A program made the position numbers and the translations under genes. Source: Stappia sp. (GTDB taxonomy: Bacteria; Pseudomonadota; Alphaproteobacteria; Rhizobiales; Stappiaceae). From it: a stretch of DNA of 64,000 nucleotides. The DNA lies in NCBI GenBank assembly GCA_002722295.1, contig PBLF01000018.1:62001-126000 (forward strand), written 5' to 3'. This document shows, piece after piece, positions 56,523 to 64,000 of the stretch (position 1 is its first letter; every line of letters begins with the position of its first letter). Under the pieces are notes generated by a model. That model did not search any database. It saw nothing but the letters and a program-made list of their open reading frames with translations, and had not been told where the DNA came from.

Positions 56523-57722
56523 ATGACTGAAATGAAACGTGCCTCGTCAGCCGCCAGACCGGTTGGTGTCGCGGCCCTGATTGCCTTTGTTCTTGTTTCG
56601 CTCAACATGCGCATCGCTTTTGGCGGGGTGGGGCCGGTGCTGCCCTACATGCAACTCGATCCGCTGGTCGCTGCGGCACTGACCGCGTTTCCTGCCTTGT
56701 GCATGGGGCTTTTTGCGCCGCTTGGTGCGGTGGCGGGGCGCCGGTTTGGCGAGGAGCGCGCGCTGTTTCTCGCCGTGCTCGCCCTGACACTCGGCATTCT
56801 GCTTCGTTCCATGAACATTGCCGGCCTCCTGGTCGGGACGATTGTCGCCAGTGGCGGTATCGCCGCGCTCAACGTCCTGATGCCCGTGTTCGTCCGTCAG
56901 CAGTTTCCGCCAGATCGCATCGGCGTGATGATGGGGCTCTTTGCCATGATGATGGCCAGCGGAGGCACCGTCATGGCGGCACTCGCCGTCCCTCTCTATG
57001 GTGTTTCGGGGGAGTCCTGGCAGATCACGCTCGGCGTCGCCGCCGTGCCGGCCGCGCTGGCCCTTGTGGCATTGCTGCCGCTTCTGGGAGCCTCGAGCCG
57101 GCCCGAGGGACTTGGGCTTCCCGTCCGACCCTGGCATTGGCTTCTCGCGCATCCGACCGTCTGGAGCCTGATAGGCTTCTTCAGCATCCAGTCGCTGGTG
57201 TTCTATGCGGTTCTCGCCTGGTTGCCGACGATCTATGTGTCGAGGGGAGCCGCGCCGGCGATGGGAGGGATCTACCTCGCGACCTGGCTGGTAGCCGTCA
57301 CCGCCGGCAGCTTTCTCGGTCCGACGTTGGCCGCCCGCCGGAACGACCATCGTCGCTACATTCTTCTCAGCATACTGGCCTGCATTGCCGGGCTTGTGGG
57401 CGTGGTCCTCGCCCCTCTCGGGCAGGGGCTGTTCTGGTCGGCCGTTCTCGGTCTCGGCATGGGAGCGGGGCAGGGCTTGCCCGGCGTGCTCTACGCCAAG
57501 CGGACCGCCGACCATGCCCAGATGACCCAGCTCTCCGGCATGGTGCAGACGGTCGGCTATCTGGTCGCGGGCGTTGGTCCGACTATTGCCACGGTGCTGT
57601 ATCGCTGGAGCGGTGGGTGGACGTGGCCGCTGGCTGTCTTCGTCATGCTGCTGGTGTTCAATGCCTTTGCCAGCTTGCATTGTGGTCGCGACCATGTGAT
57701 CGCGATGCCTGAACGAGCGTGA
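56523..57722 (+). CDS. MFS transporter, CynX/NimT-like
   Basis: 399 residues with about 12 membrane helices. NMRIAFGGVGPVLPYM in helix 1 and the conserved LGAVAGRRFGEERAL loop between helices 2 and 3 resemble the cyanate/2-nitroimidazole (CynX/NimT) family, which exports or imports small anions and drugs. The substrate cannot be told. ATG 56523 is used; GTG 56511 is an alternative. A TetR gene follows 112 bases downstream, and a TetR-type palindrome lies upstream. Confidence 0.88.
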   Translation: MTEMKRASSAARPVGVAALIAFVLVSLNMRIAFGGVGPVLPYMQLDPLVAAALTAFPALCMGLFAPLGAVAGRRFGEERALFLAVLALTLGILLRSMNIAGLLVGTIVASGGIAALNVLMPVFVRQQFPPDRIGVMMGLFAMMMASGGTVMAALAVPLYGVSGESWQITLGVAAVPAALALVALLPLLGASSRPEGLGLPVRPWHWLLAHPTVWSLIGFFSIQSLVFYAVLAWLPTIYVSRGAAPAMGGIYLATWLVAVTAGSFLGPTLAARRNDHRRYILLSILACIAGLVGVVLAPLGQGLFWSAVLGLGMGAGQGLPGVLYAKRTADHAQMTQLSGMVQTVGYLVAGVGPTIATVLYRWSGGWTWPLAVFVMLLVFNAFASLHCGRDHVIAMPERA

Positions 57723-57791
57723 CGGTTGCTTCCCTATGCCCTGAGGGCTGCAAGGGCGCGCAGCGACCGGAGCGTGATCTGATCGGGGAAG

Positions 57792-57818
57792 GGCGCCGGC
57801 GGACCTGCCGCCGGCGCC
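57792..57818. other. Strong hairpin before the second TetR gene
   Basis: GGCGCCGGCGG, loop ACCTG, CCGCCGGCGCC: an 11-bp perfect stem with no T run, 17 bases before the TetR ATG, partly covering the GGAAGGGA ribosome-binding sequence neighbourhood. It may dampen read-through or translation. Confidence 0.5.
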
Positions 57819-57834
57819 TGCGGAAGGGACGGAC

Positions 57835-58437
57835 ATGACCACCACGACGACGAAGAGATCCCGGACCAAGCCGGCCGAGGTGCGCCGCGACGAACTGATG
57901 GATGCGGCACAGGCACTGTTCATGGAAAAGGGATTCGCGGCGACCAGCGTCGCCGAGATCGTCGAGGGGGCCGGAGTCGCGAAAGGGACCTTCTACACAT
58001 ATTTTCAGAGCAAGGACGAGGTGCTCGCCGCCTTGCGGGAGCGCTTCATCGAAGGGTTCCGCGACAGGGTCGCCGGGGCGGTCGATGCCTGTCACGGGTC
58101 CTGGATGGACAAGCTGGAAGCCTGCGCGGAGGCCTGCGTCAACGCCTATCTCGACGAGGTCGTCCTGCACGATCTCGTCTTCCACCAGTACCAGCCCGGC
58201 AATCGTGCGCTGAAGTCGGAAAACCCCGTCGTTACCTGTCTTGTCGGAATGCTGCGGGAAGGGGAGGGTGCCGGGGCTTGGCGCCTGGTGACGCCACGCC
58301 TGACGGCCGTGATGCTGTTCGGCGCCTTTCACGGTGCCGTCGACGAGGCCCTCTCCAGGGACGAGGCCGCCGACAGGGCCTCCCTGGTCGGCGCGGTCGT
58401 GCGGTTCTGGCGCAATGCGCTGACGACCGCCGCCTGA
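57835..58437 (+). CDS. TetR/AcrR family transcriptional regulator
   Basis: 200 residues. The HTH at about 18-63 reads RRDELMDAAQALFMEKGFAATSVAEIVEGAGVAKGTFYTYFQSKDEVL. The rest is a helical ligand domain with FHQYQPGNRALKSENP. ATG 57835. It is on the same strand as the MFS gene and a plausible repressor of it by the palindrome at 56385. Convergent with creatinase, 25 bases apart. Confidence 0.9.
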   Translation: MTTTTTKRSRTKPAEVRRDELMDAAQALFMEKGFAATSVAEIVEGAGVAKGTFYTYFQSKDEVLAALRERFIEGFRDRVAGAVDACHGSWMDKLEACAEACVNAYLDEVVLHDLVFHQYQPGNRALKSENPVVTCLVGMLREGEGAGAWRLVTPRLTAVMLFGAFHGAVDEALSRDEAADRASLVGAVVRFWRNALTTAA

Positions 58438-58462
58438 GCGGGTTTCACCGCTCGCCCCCGTC

Positions 58463-59692
58463 TCATCTACCCGCGGAGACCTTGCCGACCACATTGTGAT
58501 CCGGTCCGAAGGGGAAGCCCGTGATGTTTTCCGCGCCGTCTCCGGTCACGATCAGGATGTCGTGCTCGCGGTAACCGCCGGCGCCCGGAAGTCCCTCCGG
58601 GATCATGATCATCGGCTCCATGGACACCACCATGCCCGGTTCCAGCACCGTGTCGACGTCCTCGCGCAGTTCCACCGACGCCTCGCGGCCGTAGTAGTGG
58701 CTGAGCACGCCGAAGGAGTGCCCGTAGCCGAAGGAGCGGTAGCGCAGCAGGTCGTGGGCGCGGTAGATCTCGTTGAGTTCGGCGGCGATGTCGCGGCAGC
58801 GCGCGCCCGGCCGGATCAGCTCCAGTCCGCGCCGGTGGACCTCGCAGTTGATCTCCCAGGGCTTCAGGTTCGCGTCCGGCACATGATCGCAAAAGAGCGT
58901 GCGTTCGAGCGCGGTGTAGTAGCCGAAGATCATCGGAAAACAGTTGAGCGACAGGATGTCTCCGCTTTCCACCTTGCGGTTGGTGACCGGGTTGTGCGCT
59001 CCGTCCGTGTTGATGCCCGACTGGAACCACGTCCAGGTGTCCATGAGTTCCGCGAAGGGGAAGCTGGCCGCGATCTCGCGCACCATGGCCCGCGTTCCCG
59101 CGAGCGCCACCTCGTGCTCGGCGACCCCGGCCTCGACCGCGCCCGCCACGGCCGCGCCGCCGATGTCGCAGATCCGCGTGCCCTCGCGAATGAGGGCCTG
59201 TTCCTCCGCCGACTTGATCGTGCGCAGCCGCATGGCGTCGCCCGCGATGTCGACGAACTCGACCTGCGGGAAGGCGGACTTCAGCCGCGTCATCGTGTCC
59301 AGGGTGACATGGTCGAACTCGATGCCGATGCGCCGCGCGGTCCCTGCAAGCTCGCCGACGGCCGTGAACCAGTTGTCCCGGTTCCAGTCGGTATAGGTCA
59401 GCACGTCGCCGTGGCTGCGTCGCCACGGCTGCCCGCCGTCGATGCCGGCGGCGATGACCGTCGTACGCTCGTGGTCGATGACGAGGCCGTAGCGCCGTCC
59501 GAAGGAGCAGTAGAGGAACCCGCTCAGGTAGCAGATGTTGTGATAGGAGGTGAAAAGCGCCGCGTCGATGTTCCGAGCCGCCAGCAGCGCGCGTATCCCC
59601 GCCTGCCGGCGGTCCATTTCCGCGTCCGAGAAGGGGTTCCAGCCCTTTTCGCCATTGTGCCAGCGCATGGTGGCCTGAAGGTCGAGATCCAT
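58463..59692 (-). CDS. Creatinase (creatine amidinohydrolase)
   Basis: 409 residues, pita-bread M24 fold. The sequence follows Pseudomonas creatinase very closely: FTSYHNICYLSGFLYCSFGR, GIDGGQPWRRSHGD, ELMDTWTWFQSGINTDGAHNP, SLNCFPMIFGYYTALERTLF, YGHSFGVLSHYYGREASVELRED and PGMVVSMEPMIMIPEGLPGAGGYREHDILIV, including the active-site His and Glu residues. It hydrolyses creatine to sarcosine and urea in the cytoplasm. ATG 59692 is the family start. soxBDAG 4 kb away uses the sarcosine. The leader has an unusual terminator. Confidence 0.95.
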   Translation of the reverse strand: MDLDLQATMRWHNGEKGWNPFSDAEMDRRQAGIRALLAARNIDAALFTSYHNICYLSGFLYCSFGRRYGLVIDHERTTVIAAGIDGGQPWRRSHGDVLTYTDWNRDNWFTAVGELAGTARRIGIEFDHVTLDTMTRLKSAFPQVEFVDIAGDAMRLRTIKSAEEQALIREGTRICDIGGAAVAGAVEAGVAEHEVALAGTRAMVREIAASFPFAELMDTWTWFQSGINTDGAHNPVTNRKVESGDILSLNCFPMIFGYYTALERTLFCDHVPDANLKPWEINCEVHRRGLELIRPGARCRDIAAELNEIYRAHDLLRYRSFGYGHSFGVLSHYYGREASVELREDVDTVLEPGMVVSMEPMIMIPEGLPGAGGYREHDILIVTGDGAENITGFPFGPDHNVVGKVSAGR

Positions 59693-59733
59693 GTCCGTTT
59701 TCTCCCGCCGTTTTCCGTTTCGGGTCCGTGAAA

Positions 59734-59773
59734 CAAAAAAGGCGGGCCGGTTCGCAGATGGAACCGGCCCGCC
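59734..59773 (-). terminator. Intrinsic terminator inside the creatinase leader
   Basis: GGCGGGCCGGTTC and GAACCGGCCCGCC form a perfect 13-bp stem with a 7-base loop, followed on the minus strand by TTTTTTG. It lies 42-81 bases upstream of the creatinase start. Since a separate terminator already closes the ABC operon at 59971-60014, this one may be an attenuator controlled by the leader. Confidence 0.85.
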
Positions 59774-59970
59774 AGGCCTTGCGTGCGATGTTCGCCCCGT
59801 CGGGTTCTCCCGGGCCCTGGGGGCGGGGACAACCTCCCGGTGACTGGCGTTCCGCCACCGGTCCGGAAAAAGGGAGGCGGGGCGAACCGCCATGAATTTC
59901 GGTGACCGCCGTTCGCCCGCGTCAGGCACGCGCTCGCGGCAATCTCGAACAATTCTGACTCAATTTTTGC
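59774..59970 (-). promoter_or_regulatory. Structured leader region of creatinase
   Basis: About 200 bases between the two terminators. On the minus strand GGGCGAAC...GTTCGCCC encloses one inner region and CCGGTGGCG-GAA-CGCC...CACCGG forms a second hairpin. A 15-base motif GAACGnnnGTCACCG occurs twice (59900-59914 and 59838-59852). Together with the terminator this looks like a regulatory RNA leader. No known riboswitch consensus was matched with confidence. Confidence 0.45.
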
Positions 59971-60014
59971 AAAAAAGAAGCCCGGAATTGCGGCTGACAG
60001 GCAATTCCGGGCTT
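59971..60014 (-). terminator. Intrinsic terminator of the Pot-type ABC operon
   Basis: AAGCCCGGAATTGC and GCAATTCCGGGCTT form a perfect 14-bp stem with a 9-base loop. On the minus strand the stem is followed by CTTTTTTG. It ends 33 bases past the last permease stop. Confidence 0.92.
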
Positions 60015-60046
60015 TTGGTGTTTGTCGGCGAAGGGCGGCCGGAGTG

Positions 60047-60901
60047 TCAGGAGGGCGAGAGCCCGCGAAGCCGCTCGGACCGCCGGCGCAGCAGTTCCAG
60101 CACCGTCAGCAGCGCGATGGAGATCGCCACCATCAGCGACGCGACGGCCAGGATCGTCGGCGAGATCTGTTCGCGCAGGCCGGTGAACATCTGCCAGGGC
60201 AGGGTCTTCTGTCCGGCCGAGCCGAGGAACAGCACCACCACCACCTCGTCGAACGAGGTGATGAAGGCGAACAGCGCACCCGACACCACGCCGGGAACGA
60301 TGAGCGGCATCTGCACCTTGAAGAAGGTCGTGACCGGGTTGGCGCCAAGGCTTGCCGCCGCGCGGGTCAGGGACCGGTCGAAGCCGACCAGCGTTGCCGT
60401 CACCGTGATGATGACGAAGGGCGTGCCGAGCGCGGCGTGCGCGAGCACCACGCCGATGTAGGTGCCCTGAAGACCGACGCGCGAGTAGAAGAAATACATG
60501 CCGGCGGCGGAGATGATCAGCGGAACGATCATCGGCGAGATGAGCACCGCCATGATCGCGGAGCGGTAGGGCACATGGCTCTGCGACAGGCCGATGGCCG
60601 CGAGCGTGCCAAGCGAGGTGGCAAGGATCGTGGCTGCCGGGGCAATGGCGAAGGAGTTCCACATCGCCTGCTGCCAGTTCGGATTCGTGAAGAAGTCCGC
60701 ATAGTGCTTGAGCGAGTAGCCGGCCGGGTCCAGCGCGAGCATTTCCTTCGTGAAGGTGAAGAAGTTCTCGGCGTTGAACGACAGCGGAACGATCACCATG
60801 ATCGGAAAGATCAGGAAGAAGAAGATCAGTCCGCAGATGGTCCGGAACGAATAGTGCCAGACATGCTGACCGGTCGTTGCATAGGGCGGAAGAGCTGACA
60901 T
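60047..60901 (-). CDS. ABC transporter permease, PotC type
   Basis: 284 residues, six membrane helices. The EAA loop is LTRAAASLGANPVTTFFKVQMPLIVPGVVSGALFAF. Partner of the upstream permease in a spermidine/putrescine-type (class MOI) importer. It starts 14 bases after that gene ends and is followed by the operon terminator. Confidence 0.93.
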   Translation of the reverse strand: MSALPPYATTGQHVWHYSFRTICGLIFFFLIFPIMVIVPLSFNAENFFTFTKEMLALDPAGYSLKHYADFFTNPNWQQAMWNSFAIAPAATILATSLGTLAAIGLSQSHVPYRSAIMAVLISPMIVPLIISAAGMYFFYSRVGLQGTYIGVVLAHAALGTPFVIITVTATLVGFDRSLTRAAASLGANPVTTFFKVQMPLIVPGVVSGALFAFITSFDEVVVVLFLGSAGQKTLPWQMFTGLREQISPTILAVASLMVAISIALLTVLELLRRRSERLRGLSPS

Positions 60902-60915
60902 GTTTCTTGGTCTCC

Positions 60916-62205
60916 TCAGCCGAGCTTCACGTTATCGATGCCGACGATCTTGTCGTAGACATAGAAGAGCAGCAGGACGGCCGCGAGCAGGATGACGCCG
61001 AGCGCCGCCGCCAGACCCCAGTTCAGCGAGCTGGAGATGTGGTAGGCGATGCGGTTCGAGATGAAGATGCCGCTGGTGCCGCCGACCAGTTCCGGCGTGA
61101 TGTAGTAGCCGATGGCCAGGATGAACACGAGCACCGCGCCCGCGCCGATGCCGGGAACCGTCTGCGGGAAATACACCCGCCAGAAGGCCGTCCAGTCGGT
61201 AGCGCCGAGGCTTTTCGCGGCACGCACGTAGGAGGGCGAGATGGTCTTCATCACGGAGTAGAGCGGCAGGATCATGAAGGGCAGCAGGATGTGCGTCATG
61301 GCGATGATCGTGCCGGTCTGGTTGTTGATCATCACCAGACGGCCCGCATCGCTGAGGATCCCGGTCCAGACCAGGAAGTCGTTGATGACGCCCTGTTGCT
61401 GCAGCAGCACCTTCCAGGCAGATGTTCGAACCAGAAGCGATGTCCAGAAGGGCAGCAGCACCAGGATCATCAGCAGGTTGGCCGAGCGCGCGGGCAGGGC
61501 CGCCAGCAGGAAGGCCACCGGATAGCCGAGCAGGATGCAGGAGAAGGTGATCGACAGCGACAGGAACAGCGTCCGGGCGAACAGGAACAGGTAGATCCGC
61601 TCGTCCTCGGGCTTGAACTCGATGCCGTCGGCCGTGAGCTCCATGTCGGCGGCGTTCAGGAAATAGCCGGAGGTGTAGGCCGGCGAATAGCGCTTGAGAA
61701 CCGACCAGGTGCCCACGTCGCCCCAGTCGTCATCGATGTCGATGAACTGCGCCTTGTAGGGCTCCGCGTCGTCCATGCGGTCGACCCGCCGGCCGGTCTT
61801 GCGGAACAGGCTCGACATGCCCGACGCCTCGTAGTTGAGGCGCGAGCCGAGCCGCGTGTGGGTCTTTTCCTCGGCCGCGATGACGAGATCGTCGTGCAGG
61901 GCCTTGTAGACCGGCTCGCCGGGCAGTTCGCCCGAGGCCGGATCCCAGTTCGCGAGCGCCTCCACCGTACGCGGCAGGGTCTCCTCGACGATCCGGTTGT
62001 CGACGGACCGGAACAGCATGTCGGCGATGGGAAGCGCGAAGCTGAACAGGATGAAGAGCAGGAGGGGCGCGATCAGCATCAGCGAGCGCATCTTCTCCCG
62101 CCTGAGTGCCCGCGCCAGGCTCACCTTGAGCGGTGTGCCGTCGCGTGTGGTCAGGACTGTCTGACCTGTCGTGTCCCCGTTGGAGGCCGTTGTGTCGCTT
62201 GCCAT
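60916..62205 (-). CDS. ABC transporter permease, PotB type, with periplasmic insert
   Basis: 429 residues. After the first helix (about 37-58, LMLIAPLLLFILFSFALPIADML) there is a polar insert of about 135 residues before the main six-helix block, so the protein is much longer than E. coli PotB (about 285). The coupling loop is SYVRAAKSLGATDWTAFWRVYFPQTVPG. It is probably a creatine, sarcosine or polyamine importer by context with creatinase; this is not shown by sequence. Confidence 0.9.
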   Translation of the reverse strand: MASDTTASNGDTTGQTVLTTRDGTPLKVSLARALRREKMRSLMLIAPLLLFILFSFALPIADMLFRSVDNRIVEETLPRTVEALANWDPASGELPGEPVYKALHDDLVIAAEEKTHTRLGSRLNYEASGMSSLFRKTGRRVDRMDDAEPYKAQFIDIDDDWGDVGTWSVLKRYSPAYTSGYFLNAADMELTADGIEFKPEDERIYLFLFARTLFLSLSITFSCILLGYPVAFLLAALPARSANLLMILVLLPFWTSLLVRTSAWKVLLQQQGVINDFLVWTGILSDAGRLVMINNQTGTIIAMTHILLPFMILPLYSVMKTISPSYVRAAKSLGATDWTAFWRVYFPQTVPGIGAGAVLVFILAIGYYITPELVGGTSGIFISNRIAYHISSSLNWGLAAALGVILLAAVLLLFYVYDKIVGIDNVKLG

Positions 62206-62458
62206 TCCGCTGTCTCTGCCCCGGAAGTGTTCTTGGCGCCAAGGGCCCCTTGCGGGCCCGGGAAGCCTGGATGGCCCGTGTCCGGACCGGGAGTTTGACT
62301 GCCCGCGGCTGCAGGATCATCGCGCGTTTCGCCCTCTTGCCGGGGCCTGTCGCGGTGCGCGTTGGACAGCTTCATCATCATGCCCCGGGTCGAAGCTCCG
62401 GGGAGAGGCGGCGCGGGCGAGGGGCCGAAACGGCTTTCGTCCGCGCGCCGGTGTCGCG

Positions 62459-62483
62459 GCCGGACGGGAAGATCCCGTCCGGC
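62459..62483 (-). other. Intercistronic hairpin after the binding-protein gene
   Basis: GCCGGACGGGA, loop AGA, TCCCGTCCGGC: 11-bp perfect stem, 18 bases past the binding-protein stop on the minus strand, with no T run. Like the livK-livH hairpin, it probably favours high binding-protein mRNA. The rest of the 296-base gap to the permease gene shows no gene. Confidence 0.65.
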
Positions 62484-62501
62484 GCTATGTCCGTTTCCGG
62501 A

Positions 62502-63602
62502 TCAGCTGGCGAGCCAGGCCTGGAACTTGGCGTCCAGATCGTCGCGATAGTCCGCCCACCACTCGTAATTGTAGAGGAAGGTGTTCTTGGAGTTCGCGGG
62601 ATCGGTCGGCATGTGCGGAGCCATCTCGATGCCGAGCTCGGCGTGCTTGCCGACGAGCGGGGCCGAGGACTTGCGGGCCGGGCCGTAGGAGATGTACTTC
62701 GCCTGGTCGGCGAGACGCTGCGTGTCGGTCGCGAACTTCAGGAAGTCCATGACCATCTTCTTGCGGTCATCCGGCAGGCCGGCGGGAACGATCCAGCCGT
62801 CCAGGTCGAACACCTGCGCGTCCCAGAGCATCTTGACCGGCTGGTCCTGCTCCTCGATCACCGAGAACAGGCGACCGTTGTAGGTCGAGCCGATCACGAC
62901 CTCGCCGTCGGCGAGAAGCTGCGGCGTCTCGGCACCGGCCGACCACCACACGACCTGGTCCTTGATCGTGCCGAGCTTGGCAAGCGCGCGATCGACGCCT
63001 TCCTCGGTCTCAAGGACGTCATAGACCTGGTCCTTCGGCACGCCGTCGCACAGAAGGGCCCACTCCATGTTGTTGATCGGACGCTTCTCGAGCGAACGCT
63101 TGCCCGGGAAGTTCTCCAGATCGAACACGGCGCAGATGTCTTCCGGCTCCTTGCCGTTCCATTCCGCGACATCGGTGCGGTAGCCGAAGGTGGTCGAGTA
63201 GACGATCTGCGGGATGAAGCAGTCGGAAACCAGAAGGTCGCCGAAGTCTTCGCTCGCCGGCGAGCCGTCCGGAGCCTTGGCGAGAACCTCGTCCGCGTCG
63301 ATCTCCATGGCGAGACCTTCGTCGCACAGGCGGATCGCGTCGGACGCGACCACGTCGACGAGATCCCACGTCACGTTGCCGGCCTCGTTCATGGCGCGCA
63401 GCTTGGCGACCGCCTCGTTGGACGACTCGTCCCAGATGAAGTTGATGTCCGGATGCTCCGCAGCATAGGGCTCGACGTACGCCTTGTTCTGCGAGTTCTG
63501 GTAGGCGCCGCCCCAGGACACGATGGTGAAGTCTTTGGCGCTGGCGCCGGCGGTCATCAGAAGCGACGCCGCGCCTGCGAGCAGGACAGTCTTGAAGGTC
63601 AT
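62502..63602 (-). CDS. ABC transporter substrate-binding protein, PotD/SBP_bac_8 type
   Basis: 366 residues. A signal peptide (MTFKTVLLAGAASLLMTAGASA) precedes KDFTIVSWGGAYQNSQNKAYVEPYAAEHPDINFIW, the typical opening of putrescine/spermidine or opine-type binding proteins. It is periplasmic and feeds the two permeases downstream. The presence of creatinase after the operon suggests creatine or a guanidino compound as ligand; polyamine is the family default. Confidence 0.92.
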   Translation of the reverse strand: MTFKTVLLAGAASLLMTAGASAKDFTIVSWGGAYQNSQNKAYVEPYAAEHPDINFIWDESSNEAVAKLRAMNEAGNVTWDLVDVVASDAIRLCDEGLAMEIDADEVLAKAPDGSPASEDFGDLLVSDCFIPQIVYSTTFGYRTDVAEWNGKEPEDICAVFDLENFPGKRSLEKRPINNMEWALLCDGVPKDQVYDVLETEEGVDRALAKLGTIKDQVVWWSAGAETPQLLADGEVVIGSTYNGRLFSVIEEQDQPVKMLWDAQVFDLDGWIVPAGLPDDRKKMVMDFLKFATDTQRLADQAKYISYGPARKSSAPLVGKHAELGIEMAPHMPTDPANSKNTFLYNYEWWADYRDDLDAKFQAWLAS

Positions 63603-63681
63603 GGAGTTCGTCTCCTTGCTTTGCTTGATCGCCCGGGCTGGCCCGGGTGCGAAGGCAACGCGGCGAAACCGCGTCGCCGAA

Positions 63682-63715
63682 GGGCGGGGCGCAAGACCCT
63701 TGCGCCGGGCCGCCC
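63682..63715 (-). other. Long hairpin between ATPase and binding-protein genes
   Basis: GGCGCAAG/CTTGCGCC with loop ACC, extended by GGGCGG/CCGCCC across a GGG bulge, in the 128-base gap. No T run. It may be a processing or attenuation structure between the ATPase and binding-protein cistrons. Confidence 0.5.
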
Positions 63716-63731
63716 GTGTCGATCGCCGGTC

Positions 63732-64000
63732 TCAGTCGACCGGGTCGAGAGCCTTGCAGTCGGCGGCCGCCCACCCGATTTCGACCATCTGGCCGACGCT
63801 CAGGTCGCGCTTTTCGCCGCGATTGCGGACCTTGACGACAAACTCGTTGTTGCCGGCAACCGCCATGCGCACGCGGATGTGGTCGCCGAGATAGATCATC
63901 TCCTCGATGCGGCCCTTGACGAGGTTGTCCATGGACTCGTTCGTGTCGAACTCGACACGCTCGGGACGCAGCGAAATGGTCGTCCGCGATCCCACGCCGC
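63732..64000 (-). CDS. ABC transporter ATP-binding protein, PotA type, C-terminal part
   Basis: The frame is open to the right edge of the window, so only about the last 88 residues are seen, with no start codon (the GTG at 63995 is internal). TTISLRPERVEF and the following IEEMIYLGDHIRVRMAVAGNNEFVVKV are the TOBE domain of PotA/UgpC-like ATPases. It is the first visible gene of the minus-strand Pot-type operon. Confidence 0.88.
   Translation of the reverse strand, partial: GVGSRTTISLRPERVEFDTNESMDNLVKGRIEEMIYLGDHIRVRMAVAGNNEFVVKVRNRGEKRDLSVGQMVEIGWAAADCKALDPVD

Noticed and set aside
59693-59929. N-terminal extension of creatinase by 79 residues
   Set aside because: The frame stays open only because of GC content; it passes through an intrinsic terminator and the family start is at 59692.
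59774-59970. Known riboswitch class (cobalamin, glycine, guanidine-I) in the creatinase leader
   Set aside because: Short matches such as GCCCGGGAGA and CGCCAGTCACC were seen, but the ordered conserved boxes of these classes are not present, so no named class is claimed.

Overview
The window is a GC-rich stretch of chromosome, read here as alphaproteobacterial. The supporting evidence is the gene families: an ScfR/propionyl-CoA carboxylase/methylmalonyl-CoA mutase cluster with BioY, a heterotetrameric sarcosine oxidase, IorAB-type hydroxylase, a GcvA-like LysR, DUF1194 and DUF4336. A marine Hyphomicrobiales (Stappiaceae-like) or Rhodobacterales host is a guess from style, not proven. No rRNA, tRNA, CRISPR array, transposase or prophage gene was recognised. 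Coding density is high, with many 4-bp ATGA overlaps.

Layout. 1-2.7 kb: tail of a peptide/oligosaccharide (Opp/Dpp-type) ABC importer: partial binding protein and two permeases. 2.8-15.1 kb: a glycan and cyclic-nucleotide block. It holds a methyltransferase, a minus-strand operon (two MurG/GT28-like and two GT4 glycosyltransferases plus a polysaccharide-deacetylase-like protein), then on the plus strand a very unusual ABC exporter-like protein, a cNMP-binding protein, a metallo-beta-lactamase-fold hydrolase and a membrane class III adenylate cyclase. 15.2-19.1 kb: SDR dehydrogenase, DUF418 membrane protein, DUF1194 protein, small glycine-rich secreted protein. 19.4-24.0 kb: complete livKHMGF-type importer. 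24.2-30.1 kb: GGDEF-EAL protein, ilvD, a periplasmic ClpP-fold protein, an Lrp regulator. 30.3-39.3 kb: propionyl-CoA assimilation (ScfR regulator with TTTGCAAA operator cluster, bioY, pccB, pccA, small membrane protein, methylmalonyl-CoA mutase). 39.4-48.9 kb: dispersed repeats, two envelope-type hypotheticals, LysR plus IorAB hydroxylase, a tandem ~425-bp repeat, iron alcohol dehydrogenase, LysR. 48.9-64 kb: soxBDAG, a YiiX-like protein, DUF4336/TetR pair, MFS/TetR pair, creatinase, and a Pot-type ABC importer running off the right edge.

How parts fit. Propionyl-CoA goes to succinyl-CoA through biotin-dependent PccAB and B12-dependent mutase, with BioY supplying biotin and ScfR likely sensing the acyl-CoA. 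Creatinase splits creatine to sarcosine and urea, SoxBDAG oxidises sarcosine to glycine, and the adjacent Pot-type importer is a reasonable uptake system for creatine or a related compound.

The most novel-looking element is the 9.6-15.1 kb module. Its ABC protein has lost the Walker A lysine, Q-loop glutamine and H-loop histidine. It carries a ~340-residue insertion in which a post-Q-loop motif recurs three times, and it sits directly before genes that could make, bind and perhaps degrade a cyclic nucleotide. A divergent glycosyltransferase operon is next door. A cyclic-nucleotide-controlled glycan system is the working hypothesis.
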